Source of the DNA: Actinomortierella ambigua
Lineage: Eukaryota > Mortierellomycota > Mortierellomycetes > Mortierellales > Mortierellaceae
NCBI GenBank assembly: GCA_016098155.1
Contig: JAAAJB010000294.1
Coordinates: forward strand, 1 to 43,139
Direction of reading: 5' to 3'
DNA: 43,139 nt
Of the stretch, positions 1-10,724 are shown piece after piece (the stretch's first letter is position 1; each line of letters opens with the position of its first letter). A model generated the notes under the pieces. It made no database searches. It was not told the origin of the DNA and was given only the letters and a program-made list of their open reading frames with translations. Position numbers and translations under genes: made by a program.

Positions 1-629
1 ATTTTCTCACCTCCCTAATTTATGCGTATCACCTGGAAGAACGTGTGAAGAGTTGAACTGCTTTCTTGGCCCACTCCCACGTCTCGCATGTACCCTAGCA
101 CGAGTGCTCGCCCTTGCATCGAAGATGCGAATCCTATATTCATACGCTGCTCTACGGCCCATGCAAGTTTGCAAACATGATTTGAACCAGACAATGTCCT
201 CTTCACAAGTGTCCCCTCCTGTGCAAGTTTTTTTTTTTTTTTTTTGGTATCGTCTCCCCTTTGGCTCATGCTGGTAGAGCGAATGGGGTTCTCTTTGCGT
301 CAAGGGTGTACTTGAAATGATCAGGACCAACGAACAGAACATGTGCACTGCTCGAACTGACGGATGGCCTACGCTACTGGAGAGAGGACATCCCATAGCG
401 GGATTTCTGACCCTTCAACCACACTCGTTCCTTCAACAATGCAAATTCTTCGGGCGTGCAAGGAGAGAAGAGCGCAACGACATTGCTGCCTTCATCAGCC
501 CACCTATAACAAGAGTGTGAATGTAAATTTGCTGACCGAGGTACCCCCACTTGGATATGGTATGTAGATTCCTTCCTGAAAGGAGTGCTGAACATCATGG
601 TGGATTGAATCGCAAAAGCAAAATAAGGG
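1..629. other. Intergenic, no gene seen
   Basis: Open frames here are short, overlap on both strands and match no family I know. The only notable structure is an 18-base T run near 228-245. No TATA box is paired with a convincing start codon. I see nothing else in this stretch. Confidence 0.5.
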
Positions 630-1041
630 CTACTCCGAGCGCGGCATGTTTAACAGCCTTTTCGTTAGAGTGACACCAGACTTTTCCCACTCGAGGACAA
701 TTCAGCATTGTCAATTGACGCCATTGATAAAGCTCTCATATCCTTGGGGTTATTGAACCTGTAAATCGTCCATGCAGTCAATGATCAAATTCTCTAGGGA
801 GAGCTTCTTTTCGAGGTCTCCTACGAAAATCCAGTCGGAGGATCCGTTTATCCTGTCCCTGAGTGCGGTTCTCGTTCATTATGAGATAACCCAGGACTTT
901 CTGTTCCTGGCCGTAACTGGCGGGGCAGACGAAGAGTCGTTCGGTACGGGAGATCATGTCCTCAAAGAAGAATTCTTCACTGGTGAAGAAAGCTACTATG
1001 AGAAGAGCAGCCAGCACACGGACAAGGAAAAGGCGCATCAT
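630..1041 (-). pseudogene. Decayed secreted protein, copy 1 of a local family
   Basis: The minus strand opens at 1041 with a clear signal peptide (MMRLFLVRVLAALLIVAFF) followed by a short polar region. The reading frame then shifts. A second frame carries WIFVGDLEKKL (about 815-780), a third carries FNNPKDM (about 750), and a further frame carries LEWEKSGVTLT, ending in a TAG at 630-632. In the same order these segments match the single open frame at 2487-2828 (SLVGNFEEKL, FNDPKDF, VEWHRSGASIT). Several single-base shifts are therefore needed to follow the family, which I read as a pseudogene. The family is not one I recognise. Introns could explain one of the shifts, but not all, because the matching blocks are too close together (a few bases apart). 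Confidence 0.6.
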
Positions 1042-2486
1042 GGAGAAGGGTTTGAGAGGACTGAGAAATTGGCCGGGAAGCACATTGCAATGGGTGATAG
1101 GAGGATAGAAAGCCCTGGTTTCCCCTCTTTCTCATCTGGCTAGCCCAAGACCAACTGAGAGAATCTCTGATTCGAGAGCGTCCTTTGCATGTCGAGAGAA
1201 CTCCATCCTCGGGCAAAGGCACCCCATGGCTTATAGAAAAGCTTTGGTAGTGGGCCTGAATGCGAATGCTTTCGTTGTTGCGAACAAGAGACTGACGACA
1301 GAGCAAGCAATTGAACCGTTCTTTTAATTTTCTCACCTCCTTGGTTTTTTTTTTCTCTGCGATACCGGACGTGGTGCATGGCTTAGAGGTAAGGGGCAAA
1401 ACCATATTCTTACATATTCTCACACACCCAGCCGTGCACTCGAGGCGACTCATATGTTTGTGAGCTTCGCAGTTGGTAGATAAGATCTGCGCCCGACAGT
1501 ATCCGCTTCAATCGACTGTAGCTGATACCTCTTTAACGCAGGAAGGGCGAGACATATAGCCATTGTCCGATGCAGTCTTGGGTTTGAGAGATGAGCACAG
1601 AATAAATATCCACTGGTATTGAGGGTATTGAGTAATGGATGGGTGTTGATCCATGCATGTATCTTGTGCTCTAATCCTCGAGGCTGTTGTTCAGAGTTGA
1701 AGACTCTACACCATTCCAAGTGTCCAAGGTTTGATCACCAAAAGAACCATGTCTACTGTCCGGAGAGCACCGGTCACTGGTGTGAGAAATACCATTGTAA
1801 GATCCTGGGTCCTTGCACCACGCTTCTTCCTGGAACATTGTGAGTCCAAACAGATGCTACCGGCGCTTAAGAAGAGAGCACTGTTGCAACCCTCCTCCCC
1901 TAGAACAATGAGATTATGCAACCCCGCTGACCATATTTCTCCACCTGGATATGATATGCCTCGTGCGAGTCCCGGCACATGTCGCAAGATGCCATAGTAG
2001 AGCGAGTCTGAGCATGGGCCTGTTTACGAATCTTTTTTCATTGGGGGTAGTTCAGATACCTTGTTATATTTCATATTCGCCCCAACCTTTCTGCATTGAG
2101 TATCCCAAAGCTAACATCATTGGCCTTCAGTCCATTGTTGACGCCTTTCACCCTCCAAGCGCAGACAACCCGATCGGCCTGGACTCTATTACTGTTGAGC
2201 TTGGGTTTTATGTCTCACGACCAGAGAAGGTGGCCAAAGCTGTACAGCGAGAATCCCTACAAAAGTCTATTTTTATGGCCGTTTCTGTTGACGCTTTGTA
2301 TGCGTTTATCTTGCGTTGCTTTTTATTGTAGTACTGAGGGTGTTGTGTTGAAAGACGTCTTGTCAAATGTCGGGGGGTCGGGAGAGTATGAGAGATCTTA
2401 AAACAAATAAGGAGCGCGATGACCGCATCGTAGAGAAATAGGGGTCAAGTGAAGCTACAGAGGGCAAAGGGGTGAGGTGCCTACTT
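1042..2486. other. Intergenic between the two family copies
   Basis: About 1.4 kb with overlapping short frames on both strands and no recognisable domain. A minus frame at 977-1453 contains a CLLC pair but no family signature, and it overlaps the decayed copy in another frame. I see no promoter or RNA gene that I can support. Confidence 0.4.
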
Positions 2487-2828
2487 CTAGTGTCTATACA
2501 GAACAGTGGCGTCGCCCTTGACCGTTTTGTCGCCAATCGGACTTCCGCCCGTGATGGATGCGCCGGACCTGTGCCACTCGACCTTGGCCTCGCCTCGTCC
2601 AAACGTGGCTTCGAAAGGACCCTCAAAATCCTTGGGATCGTTGAACTTGTATGTCAAACCCTGCAGGAGCATTGGATAATCACAAAGTTTCTCCTCGAAA
2701 TTTCCTACGAGACTCCAAAAAGTTCGTGTAAAGGTAAGAGCGATACTTTGGGAGACTCGGCGGTCCAACATGGAGACGGGTTTATCAGATCTTTGAGTCG
2801 TCCAGTTGAGCCGCGGTGTGGGCAACAC
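2487..2828 (-). CDS. Hypothetical protein, copy 2 of the local family (possibly partial)
   Basis: An open frame of 113 codons. Its C-terminal two thirds (from SLVGNFEEKL to the end) match copy 1 at 630-850 block by block, which shows that this frame was once, or still is, protein coding. The N-terminal 40 residues do not match the signal-peptide part of copy 1, and no hydrophobic leader is seen. The real start may therefore lie in an upstream exon that I cannot identify, or the copy may be truncated. The mature part is charged and mixed, with one cysteine and no membrane segment. Function is unknown. The alternative is a second relic that happens to remain open. Confidence 0.45.
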   Translation of the reverse strand: MLPTPRLNWTTQRSDKPVSMLDRRVSQSIALTFTRTFWSLVGNFEEKLCDYPMLLQGLTYKFNDPKDFEGPFEATFGRGEAKVEWHRSGASITGGSPIGDKTVKGDATVLYRH

Positions 2829-3060
2829 ATTTCAGCCTAAACCCCGTTGGGTCTGGAAGGGAGGAGAGCTGACCAAGGTCTCACTCGTCCTTTTCTTTTA
2901 TGCTTTCGTTTTTGCATCTTTATTTACCATAGACTTGGCTTCTAAGAGCAGGCCCTGAACAGCTTCAGGACGTCCTGCTGGGCACGTCGGTAAAGTGGAC
3001 GTGGTGCTGATGGCGTGATATGACAGCAGTCTGAGCACCGTCACTACACCCGGCGCCACC

Positions 3061-3144
3061 GCCTCCTACGCTCTACCAACCAGCTCAACATGACGCCCAT
3101 GGAGCTGGTCGGCCCAGTTCTTGCATTCCAAACCTAAGACAAAA
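3061..3144. repeat. Degenerate direct repeat, copy A
   Basis: This stretch shares the core CATGACGCCCATGGAGCTGG, flanked by related sequence on both sides, with 3751-3838. By eye it is about 80% alike over some 80 bases. It is the left copy of a dispersed or formerly tandem repeat. Its origin is unknown. Confidence 0.65.
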
Positions 3145-3750
3145 GAAGAAAAGAAAAGAAAAAGAAAAAGAAAAAAAAAGGTCGGGTGAGTCTTCGTTCA
3201 GCTCAGTGCTCCACTTCTCTTGCGTCTGGGTCAGGCCACTCGCGTAAAGCCCACGCCTCCAGCGGTTCTCTGAACAGGCGGCCCTGGACAGGTCCCTAGC
3301 CAGGCGTCCCTAGCTAGGTTTGGAAGGGCGTTGGCGCTACTCTCCCTTCCGACCACACGAGAATATGGCTGTAGTATGGGCTCCCCACGAAGCAGAGCAA
3401 CGCAGTACAAGAACTGAGGCCAGCCCGCCCCAGTGGGGCTTTCTCAACCTCTGCCCGAACTGAGCGCCCGAGCCGCCCGAAGCTCACCCTTACCCGTACC
3501 TTTGCTTTGTCTTTTCCTGCTCGGTGGCGGTCGTGGCGGCCTCAAGCCGACCTCTGCGCCCGAATAAAGCTGAAAAAGAGAGAGTGTGGGAGAGAGAGAA
3601 AATGAGAAATGGAGGAGCTCGCCATGACGCGACAATTTCCATGGGGAGTGGGAGTGGGGAGTGGCCAAGGGAAACAAAAAAGAAATGGTGACCAAAAAGA
3701 GAAACGAAAAAGGCGCTCACGTGAGCTCTATTCTGAAACCAATGGTCAAT

Positions 3751-3838
3751 GCCTCCTCCGCCCCCCCCCCGACCAATTCAACATGATGCCCATGGAGCTG
3801 GTCGACCCGGGTTCTTGCATCGCAAGCCAAAGGCAAAA
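3751..3838. repeat. Degenerate direct repeat, copy B
   Basis: Right copy of the repeat at 3061-3144, in the same orientation. The core reads CATGATGCCCATGGAGCTGG. It carries a run of ten C at 3761-3770 that is absent from copy A, and it then continues with a related TTCTTGCAT segment. Confidence 0.65.
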
Positions 3839-6125
3839 ATGACATGTTTGTGGAACCTTCACCGTTTCGAGTCTACCCAGAACCCTGGGTGCCATTAGAG
3901 TTGAATTTTTTTCCTTTAAGAAGGCAAAACCCAAGAAGGTTTGGCTCCGTGGAGTAAGTTGCTCAAGTATGCCAAATGTGATATATTGTCTTTTCCTTAT
4001 GAACGTTCTGCAGGTTTTTAGGTGTTCTAAGCTGCCCAAGTCAAAAGTCGCCCACTGTGCTGGGGCATGATGAAAGTTGCGCCCTCATGCTTGCGGGAAG
4101 CACCTACTCCACGACGTTGGTTCGTCAGCTTACGATGTTGTCCTTGAAATCCCAGTTTGCCTCACATGGAGAGAGTCATGTGCGAGGCGCCGTCCACTGG
4201 ACAAGAATCAGGACTGGGTACAGACGCGGGTCGCCATAGCCCCAGTCGGAGATAATCCATCCAGCAATAAAATAATGGTCCATATCGAATGGGATACCCA
4301 ATCCCCATTCCCCAGCCGTGTGCTCTCGCCCAAGGAGTACATTCTAGAAGTCGATGCTTTGCACGGAGACTCGCGCCGTTGCTCCAAAAGTGCTTAGAGC
4401 GCAAAGGGCTCGTTGACAGCGGTAGACTCAGCGTTGGTTGACGGGCTTGATCCCGCCCAAAACCTGGAGTCCACCAACTGCAACAACCTGACCCTTCAAT
4501 GCCACGCACCCAGCCTATGCGACAAGGCGGCAACAGCGAGCCTACGAGCGACTCCCATAATGTGCAAGTCGGTAAAGAGCCCGTAGTGTCTTCGTCTTGA
4601 TGGACGCGATCAAACAGGTGACACCGACACCGTCTGCTGCAACGACTATCCACAAAATGCATCCGTCTGTCACTGTTGAGGATGGTTGCTGTCACAAGCC
4701 GACACCTCACGCACAAGGATGCACTCCTCTCGGGTGTTGATGTTGTCCGCCTCGATGCCTGGTAGAATTAGAGTCTGAAGAGAGTGGAGAAAGTAAGTCG
4801 AAAGTGCTCATGCAAAACGGCGAAAAAAGGCTTCACAAGGACTAGCACGCCTAGTCGCACCTCGCAATCTCGCCGTGATCATCCAGCTCTCCACAAAGCG
4901 GCGCTAAGAAGAGCGAGACCAACCATCTCAATAACCATGCTCTCACCGTGCGTTCACCCTTGGATAGCTTGACACCACTGCAGAACGAGATTACTCTAAA
5001 TGGTGGCAAGAGAGAGAGGGAGAGGAGTAGAGACCCAAGCAAGCACAAGACATTGGTCTACGAATGGAGGACATGATGTGTTTGACATGAGTCAATGAAA
5101 TTCATTGTGGAGCCAGTCAGATGTGAAGGAGGTTGATGCACGCGTAACTTGGTGAGGCCTGGGGCAATGATGGTGTGGTGGCCATGACTCATTGGAACCG
5201 CTCTGTCGTGTGGTGCAGAACATTTATTGATGTCGATCACGCGGTTCTTTGATTTCAAAGGGTGGGCTGGTAATGTCGGGGTCTGTATGTCAAGCGACTG
5301 TCTTTCTTGAAGAGGGTGGTGGGTGTGTGAGAAAGGACAGGTAGACAGACGGGAAAGAAATTAGATTCAATTATCAGGAGGCATGCTTGCACTGGCTGGA
5401 CAGCAGAAGAGAATCTCGGCGGCCAGCCCTCCTCCTGCCAGTCATATCGCAGGTGACGCGGACGGCGATGGTCACGAAGGCAGCAGCGACGGCAGGAGTA
5501 TCGGAGAGGTCGAGCCTTATATGGGTCTCTGCCACTGACTTCCATGTTGTCCTTTGGTGGATCGGCTGTTGTAGGCGCTGTCGGTAGGGTTGGGCAAGGC
5601 TTGACACCGGCTCATGGACGAGAGGGAGGAGAGCGACCGCACTTGTTGCCCTCGTAGTTGTTCTCGTTCTACGATCGTCAAAACGCCTACGCCAATACGC
5701 ATCTTTTTTCTTTAACATGTTTACCAAAGGGCCAAAGCTCTCCCGTAGCCTGACTTTGAGAAACTCGCGGCTCGGCCTAACCAACACATATCATATCACT
5801 CACATGCAAGGAGGAGAAAGCGATGGTGGGGGAGGGGAAAAAGAGACGAAGGACGGTTACCACAATCCGTCCCTGTACGATGAAGTTGTTGGAGGACAGG
5901 ACAATAGATCAGACGCGATAGATTCTCTCAGAAGGATCGACTCCAAATTAGGAGACGACCCATGGCTCAAAGTCCTCCTTCGCTAGAATCTGGCAATGAG
6001 ATCGCCCATGCTTGGAGGTGGGTGATATCCTTGTTGTTGCCCTCTCATCCTTCAATCCCTTTAAAGTTGAACAGTCAAGGTCGGTTGACGTGGTGAGCAC
6101 CTGTCACTTCCAAATGCGGAGCAGA

Positions 6126-6133
6126 TATAAAAA
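6126..6133 (+). promoter_or_regulatory. TATA box of the GST gene
   Basis: TATAAAAA lies 74 bases upstream of the GST start codon. A transcription start about 30 bases downstream would leave a leader of roughly 45-50 bases. It is the only TATA-like match near this start. Confidence 0.6.
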
Positions 6134-6206
6134 GGTCAGATTGGATACTCTGCCTTTTTTCTTTTTACTAGCAAACACAAACCACTTCCCCCCTTGTCGA
6201 TCAATC

Positions 6207-7530
6207 ATGGCACCCAACCGTCTTGCATACTTGACTCCAGGCATGTCTGCCGCGGACCATATCGAGGTCATGGAAGATCCAAAAGCCACCTATACTTTGC
6301 GGTAATTCTCCCTTCCTCCCTTACCACGTTCGTCCCATCGATATTCTCCCCATGTGTTGCTTCGTTTGCGAGGCCCTCATAAATCTGTTGTCAAATCTCA
6401 TTCAAACAGCTACTTCGACATTCTGGCCCTTGGTGCTTGTGCTCGCGACTTGCTTGCGTATGGAGGACTCGAATTTAAAAATATTACTCCTGCGGTAAGT
6501 GTTTTGCCTGTTGACGCTTCTCTCAATTTTTTTTTTTTTTTTTTTTGCTGGTCGTGGTTTCTGAACAGCTTGCCATTGCCTTTCACCCGTGCTTTTATAG
6601 CTGGATGACGATTGGACAGACAACAATGCCTCGCCCTTTGGCTGTCTGCCAATACTCCATATTGAGTCTGCTAACGGCAAGGTAAAGAAAAAACAAAATC
6701 CAGAAAAAGCCCACATCATAGGTCATTGGTGTAACTCGTTTGACGCCAGGTATTGTGGTCCCGATCTTATTGATGCGACACTAATCGACGGTGGACACTG
6801 GGTTGCCTTTCGATATTCCTTTTATTTTTTTCAATATTACTTTCGAGCAGAAGACATTCATCTCCGAGTCGATGGTCGTTGACCAGTACCTGGCCAAGAA
6901 GGTCGGACTGCTGGGCACGAATGTTTGGGAGGAGCAAGTGATCCGAGCCCTGTACTCGTCCATCTACTTTTTCCGTGAGATGTTCTTCACACTTTCGTTT
7001 GCGCCGAACGATGAGAAGCAGGCACGTATTGACAAGTTTGTCAGCCAGTTTCTCCCTTCGTACATGGCATCTCTTGAATTCCATCTCGGCGCCAACGGAA
7101 ACAATGGCTACTTTACTGGCGACAAGGTAAAAAAAAAAAAAAAATGCAAAATCGTAAACACAGTACATGCCAATGGAAAGTCCGAAAGAAAAGTTTGACA
7201 ACACCTTCTACCCCTCGTCTCACGCTCTAACTTTCCCTCTCCCTCTCTGTGTGAATACAAAAAAAGCTCACATTGGCCGAGTTTATTCTCGCCAACACCC
7301 TGGATCACGTTGGCCAGCAGCCTCAAGAGTTCTCCAAGCCCGTCCTTGAAGCCATCCAGAAGAATCATCCAGTGGTGTGGCACCTCAAGACAATGGTGGA
7401 TGCAGAGCCCCGTCTGCAGGTCTGGCGCGCCTCGGCCGAATACAAGCACCTTAAGGACAATACTGAGGTCTATTACCGCTTCACGTCGATCAAGGCTGGC
7501 GGCGTCAAGCCGAGCAAGAAGGAAGATTAG
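6207..7530 (+). CDS. Glutathione S-transferase (sigma/Mu-like fold)
   Basis: Five exons: 6207-6301, 6410-6494, 6601-6681, 6851-7126, 7267-7530, giving 266 residues with every junction GT..AG. The enzyme would conjugate glutathione to electrophiles in the cytosol. The N-terminal thioredoxin-like domain has LRYFDI with the candidate catalytic Tyr33, the FGCLPIL loop with the cis-proline at Pro77, and the glutathione-binding SES near residues 92-94. The all-alpha C-terminal domain runs from about 105 to 245. An unusual N-terminal extension of about 30 residues precedes the first strand, but ATG 6207 is the first start after the TATA box. Intron 2 carries an 18-T run and intron 4 a long A run directly after the donor. 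The gene is convergent with the LRR-like gene at 7692. The GST subclass is uncertain; the family assignment is firm. Confidence 0.92.
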
Positions 7531-7691
7531 AGTTTGGACAAGGTCTGGCGGACCAGAGCTTTTTGTAAAAGTCAAATGAAATAAGACGCTATTGGATCTT
7601 TACTTTTTTTTTTGTGGGCATTGAGGGGAGTGTGTTGAGACAATAAGCTATCTAGCGGGGAACGCACGTTCCCCTCCCTCCCCTCCTCTCT

Positions 7692-10517
7692 TCAAAAATC
7701 GCCGTGGAATTCTAGTTTACGGGGTCGGTCGTCGAATCGTCCCGCCATCAGCTCAAAGGTCAAATGTGGACGTAGCTGGCCCACATACGCCACAATGTTC
7801 GCACGCTTGCGCTCCTCATTCTTGCTATACCGTTCATACGCTTTCTTGCAATCCTGAAGAGATGTGGTACTAGAGTTCGAGCTGGAGTTAGTGTGGTACA
7901 CCTTGAGTGTCTCCAGGTGTGGCAACAGCATGGTGGGTTTGCCATCCACGCCCTTGCCCGCACTACCTCTCGCCTCCTGGCCTTCTCCCTCTTCCCGGTC
8001 ATCACGGTCGTCAATACTGTTGTTCCCAGCCTCGCCCGGTGCTCGTTCACTGACAGACGCGGACAGTTGTTTTCTCTCTCCATCAACGTCGTCCTCATGA
8101 TGTTCAATGGGGAAACCGTCCCGGCTCTTGTCGTAGCACCGCTCTCGGCCCCTCGTTCTCGTCTGCTCATCCGAGCGGACCGCAGCGGCCGCGGCCGAAG
8201 CTGAGGCCAAGACAGAGGAGGTCGTCGACCAGCGGCGTTGAACAGTTTTCCACGCATACTGTACAATCGAGAAGGCGAGTCCTTTGGTCCTCGACGAGTA
8301 GTAGCTGGGGCGATCGACCCTTGTTGTTGGTGCTACACTTGGGATCGTTTCGAATGATCGTGCTTTTGGGTCGTGTCCACCGTAGCAGCGAAATGGGGAA
8401 TGCTTTGCCACTACTGGCGTCTTGTGGGTGGCGCTGTCTTGTCGACTTGAAGAAAGGAATGATGAAAGCGAGGCGATGGACCCACTTGTTGAGGTGGTAG
8501 TGGCTGCTGCTTCACGCCCTACTTCACCATTACCATCGTTTGCAACTGCCTCGGATGCCTGAAAGGAGAACGACCGTGTTGGGGAGGAGGTGCTCATAGT
8601 GGACGTAGTCGTCGTCGTCGGCGGCGTATCCGGTGGCGCCTGGACAGAGGGGGACAGCCATGAGAAATGGTATGGTTGAATCAGTCCAGTCTTTTGATTT
8701 TGGTGATGGTGGTGTTGGTGATGAGTCCCATCACTCTGAGCAAAGTAGCTGTCTGCGTGTAGAGAACGATGGGCTTGGACAAGCGAGAGATCAGTGTACA
8801 GATGTACCACCCTCAGAGACGGCATCAGGGCCAGCATATGCAGGTACTCGAGCGAGCCGAGAGCCGACTGGGCCAAGTACAGCTTCAGGTGCCTCAGGTG
8901 TGGGGCGTTGAGCGCTAGTGCTCTCCAGAGCCGCTTGGCAACATCACGGCGGCATGGCAAGCTGGGAGGGGACAGTCGTGACGAAGGACGGTCTTTGGTG
9001 TCATGGGGAGACTCGGATGCATGAGTGAATCCAATCTCCAGTGAGCGTAGGCGGGTGCAGGCCCAGTGCGGTACGCAGACGGCTGTGTGGTCTTTTCGAT
9101 GATGGCGACGCTGTAACGATAGTGGCTGTCTCTGTGGATCTCTCTGGGAGGACGACGGGTACGAATGAATACTCGAGCTCTCTACTGTCGAGGAGAGCGA
9201 GGCCAACGATGGCGTTGACACGCTTGGGGTACACGTATCAGCACTGGAGGATGCAGGAGAGGAGTCCCTGTCGATTAACCACGGATGAATGGAGTCATCG
9301 TGTGGTGGTGAGTGATGCTGCTCCATAGAGGCTTGAAATAGACAGGTCGAAGGGAGGACTGTCTCAGGTGCGTACAGGCAAAGTAAATTTGGGGCGAGGC
9401 AAAGCAGCTGATGGACGTAAAAGGCGGCTTGCGGTGAACGAGCAACAATATGGACTGTGGTCAACATTGGAAAGGCAATGGATGAGGTGATCCTTGTAAT
9501 GATTCGACCCATGTCTTCGCCTCCACTGTAAAATGGATGAGGGTGCTCAGGATTCACCACGCCATGATCAAGGTCGAGTCCCCCCAGCGACTCGAGTCTT
9601 GGAAACAAGCGTCCCACAAGCGAGACATCCGACCACAACTTTGGCAACATCAGTCCTGGGCACGGAACGTGGATGGTTGTCAAAAATCGACACATGCGAT
9701 GGACGTCAGGCCAGAAACAAGTGGGTTCGAGGTGCAGCGCCGGCTCCTCATGGATCTGCAGCGTCCGTAGATGGCTACAAAGCCTGAGCATGAACATCAA
9801 TCGGTCTTTCCCCCATTGCACTGCCCGTGTCTGCAAGGACTCTAAACGAATGTTACCCCGTGCCAGATTGTGCGCCATGTGAGCGGTCATTCGGACAATG
9901 CGTGGTGTCCTGCAGCCCCATTCTCTCCAGTACTGCTCCTGGAACGCCACATTATTGAATGAGTGATCTCCACCGTCGCACTCATCGTCCATCTGCGGGC
10001 CCTCTGCATGTTCTCCAACTAGGAATTCAGCTTTGAGGCGTCGAAGTTGTGGGAGGAGGAGGACTATTTGAACCAGGTCGGATGTGCACCGGACAGACAG
10101 CCTTAGTTCAATCGTTTCAAACCCATGAGTCGGGATCACGCAGAGTGAATTAGGGATGATCCAGTAAGGGTTGAAAGAGCCTTCAAAAATGATACGCTTG
10201 AGGCCTACGAATAACGTCCGTCTCTGGTGATCATGGGTGTGAGAGTGGTCATGGTCGAGGGTGCTAGATGAAGATGGGGATGTTGAGAACCGTGGACATG
10301 GGCCTTCCTCCGGTTCAGGCGTAAGTAATGACAGCGAGGTAAAGTAAAGCGACTTTAAAAAGTCTTGCCAGCGTTCACCATGGAGCGAGGCGGATTCTGG
10401 GTCAAGGGAATGTTTGAATATGACCAAGAGAGTCTCCACCTCATTAGCATTTTGCAGGGCATGAGCTAGCGCGACTCCTTGGTCGTCATTGTCACGCCAA
10501 ACCACTTGGCGATTCAT
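7692..10517 (-). CDS. Large leucine-rich-repeat-like protein (F-box-associated type)
   Basis: A single open frame of 941 codons. Many segments follow the leucine-rich pattern of fungal F-box/LRR substrate receptors, for example LPQLRRLKAEFL, LCSHLRTLQIHEE, FPRLESLGGLDLD and ALNAPHLRHLKLYL. I cannot find an F-box at its N-terminus (MNRQVVWRDNDDQGVA), so a role in an SCF ubiquitin ligase is only inferred from the repeat style and from the adjacent F-box gene. Serine/threonine-rich low-complexity linkers interrupt the repeats (about residues 75-95, 400-470 and 600-690), and a charged region lies near 780-860. The start is the first in-frame ATG. The minus strand has a TATA-like CCATAAATAG about 125 bases upstream. 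Only 207 bases separate it from the stop of the upstream F-box gene, leaving little room for a missing F-box exon. It is probably cytosolic or nuclear. Confidence 0.75.
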   Translation of the reverse strand: MNRQVVWRDNDDQGVALAHALQNANEVETLLVIFKHSLDPESASLHGERWQDFLKSLYFTSLSLLTPEPEEGPCPRFSTSPSSSSTLDHDHSHTHDHQRRTLFVGLKRIIFEGSFNPYWIIPNSLCVIPTHGFETIELRLSVRCTSDLVQIVLLLPQLRRLKAEFLVGEHAEGPQMDDECDGGDHSFNNVAFQEQYWREWGCRTPRIVRMTAHMAHNLARGNIRLESLQTRAVQWGKDRLMFMLRLCSHLRTLQIHEEPALHLEPTCFWPDVHRMCRFLTTIHVPCPGLMLPKLWSDVSLVGRLFPRLESLGGLDLDHGVVNPEHPHPFYSGGEDMGRIITRITSSIAFPMLTTVHIVARSPQAAFYVHQLLCLAPNLLCLYAPETVLPSTCLFQASMEQHHSPPHDDSIHPWLIDRDSSPASSSADTCTPSVSTPSLASLSSTVESSSIHSYPSSSQRDPQRQPLSLQRRHHRKDHTAVCVPHWACTRLRSLEIGFTHASESPHDTKDRPSSRLSPPSLPCRRDVAKRLWRALALNAPHLRHLKLYLAQSALGSLEYLHMLALMPSLRVVHLYTDLSLVQAHRSLHADSYFAQSDGTHHQHHHHQNQKTGLIQPYHFSWLSPSVQAPPDTPPTTTTTSTMSTSSPTRSFSFQASEAVANDGNGEVGREAAATTTSTSGSIASLSSFLSSSRQDSATHKTPVVAKHSPFRCYGGHDPKARSFETIPSVAPTTRVDRPSYYSSRTKGLAFSIVQYAWKTVQRRWSTTSSVLASASAAAAAVRSDEQTRTRGRERCYDKSRDGFPIEHHEDDVDGERKQLSASVSERAPGEAGNNSIDDRDDREEGEGQEARGSAGKGVDGKPTMLLPHLETLKVYHTNSSSNSSTTSLQDCKKAYERYSKNEERKRANIVAYVGQLRPHLTFELMAGRFDDRPRKLEFHGDF

Positions 10518-10724
10518 AGGAATGTCGCCAGGAATTACTGACGCCTGCGAAACTTGGAGGAAGAGGCGAGATTTGGGGGACAGAGTGGTGGTTGAGATGA
10601 GAGAACAAAGATACGGAGAATGTGAGCGTTTCTGGGGCTATTTATGGCATAATGCATGTGGATATGGCTTTTGTCAGAGTGGATACTACTTGACATCACA
10701 ACCGGGTTTTTTTATTTAGAAAAA

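Larger units (their letters stand above)
2829..6206. other. Gene-poor stretch with relic repeats
   Basis: About 3.4 kb without a gene I can support. It contains a two-copy degenerate repeat (3061-3144 and 3751-3838), a purine-rich A/G run near 3140-3180 and the GST promoter at its right end. The longest frames (4162-4716 minus, 5374-5787 minus, 5717-5986 plus) have arginine- or proline-rich composition typical of chance frames and no recognisable domain. Confidence 0.45.

Noticed and set aside
4162..4716. 184-codon minus-strand open frame
   Set aside because: Cys/Arg/Trp-rich composition with no domain and no promoter; overlapping frames on the other strand are similar in quality. Looks like a chance frame.
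5374..5787. 137-codon minus-strand open frame
   Set aside because: Arginine-rich and without a recognisable domain; three other frames overlap it. No support for coding.
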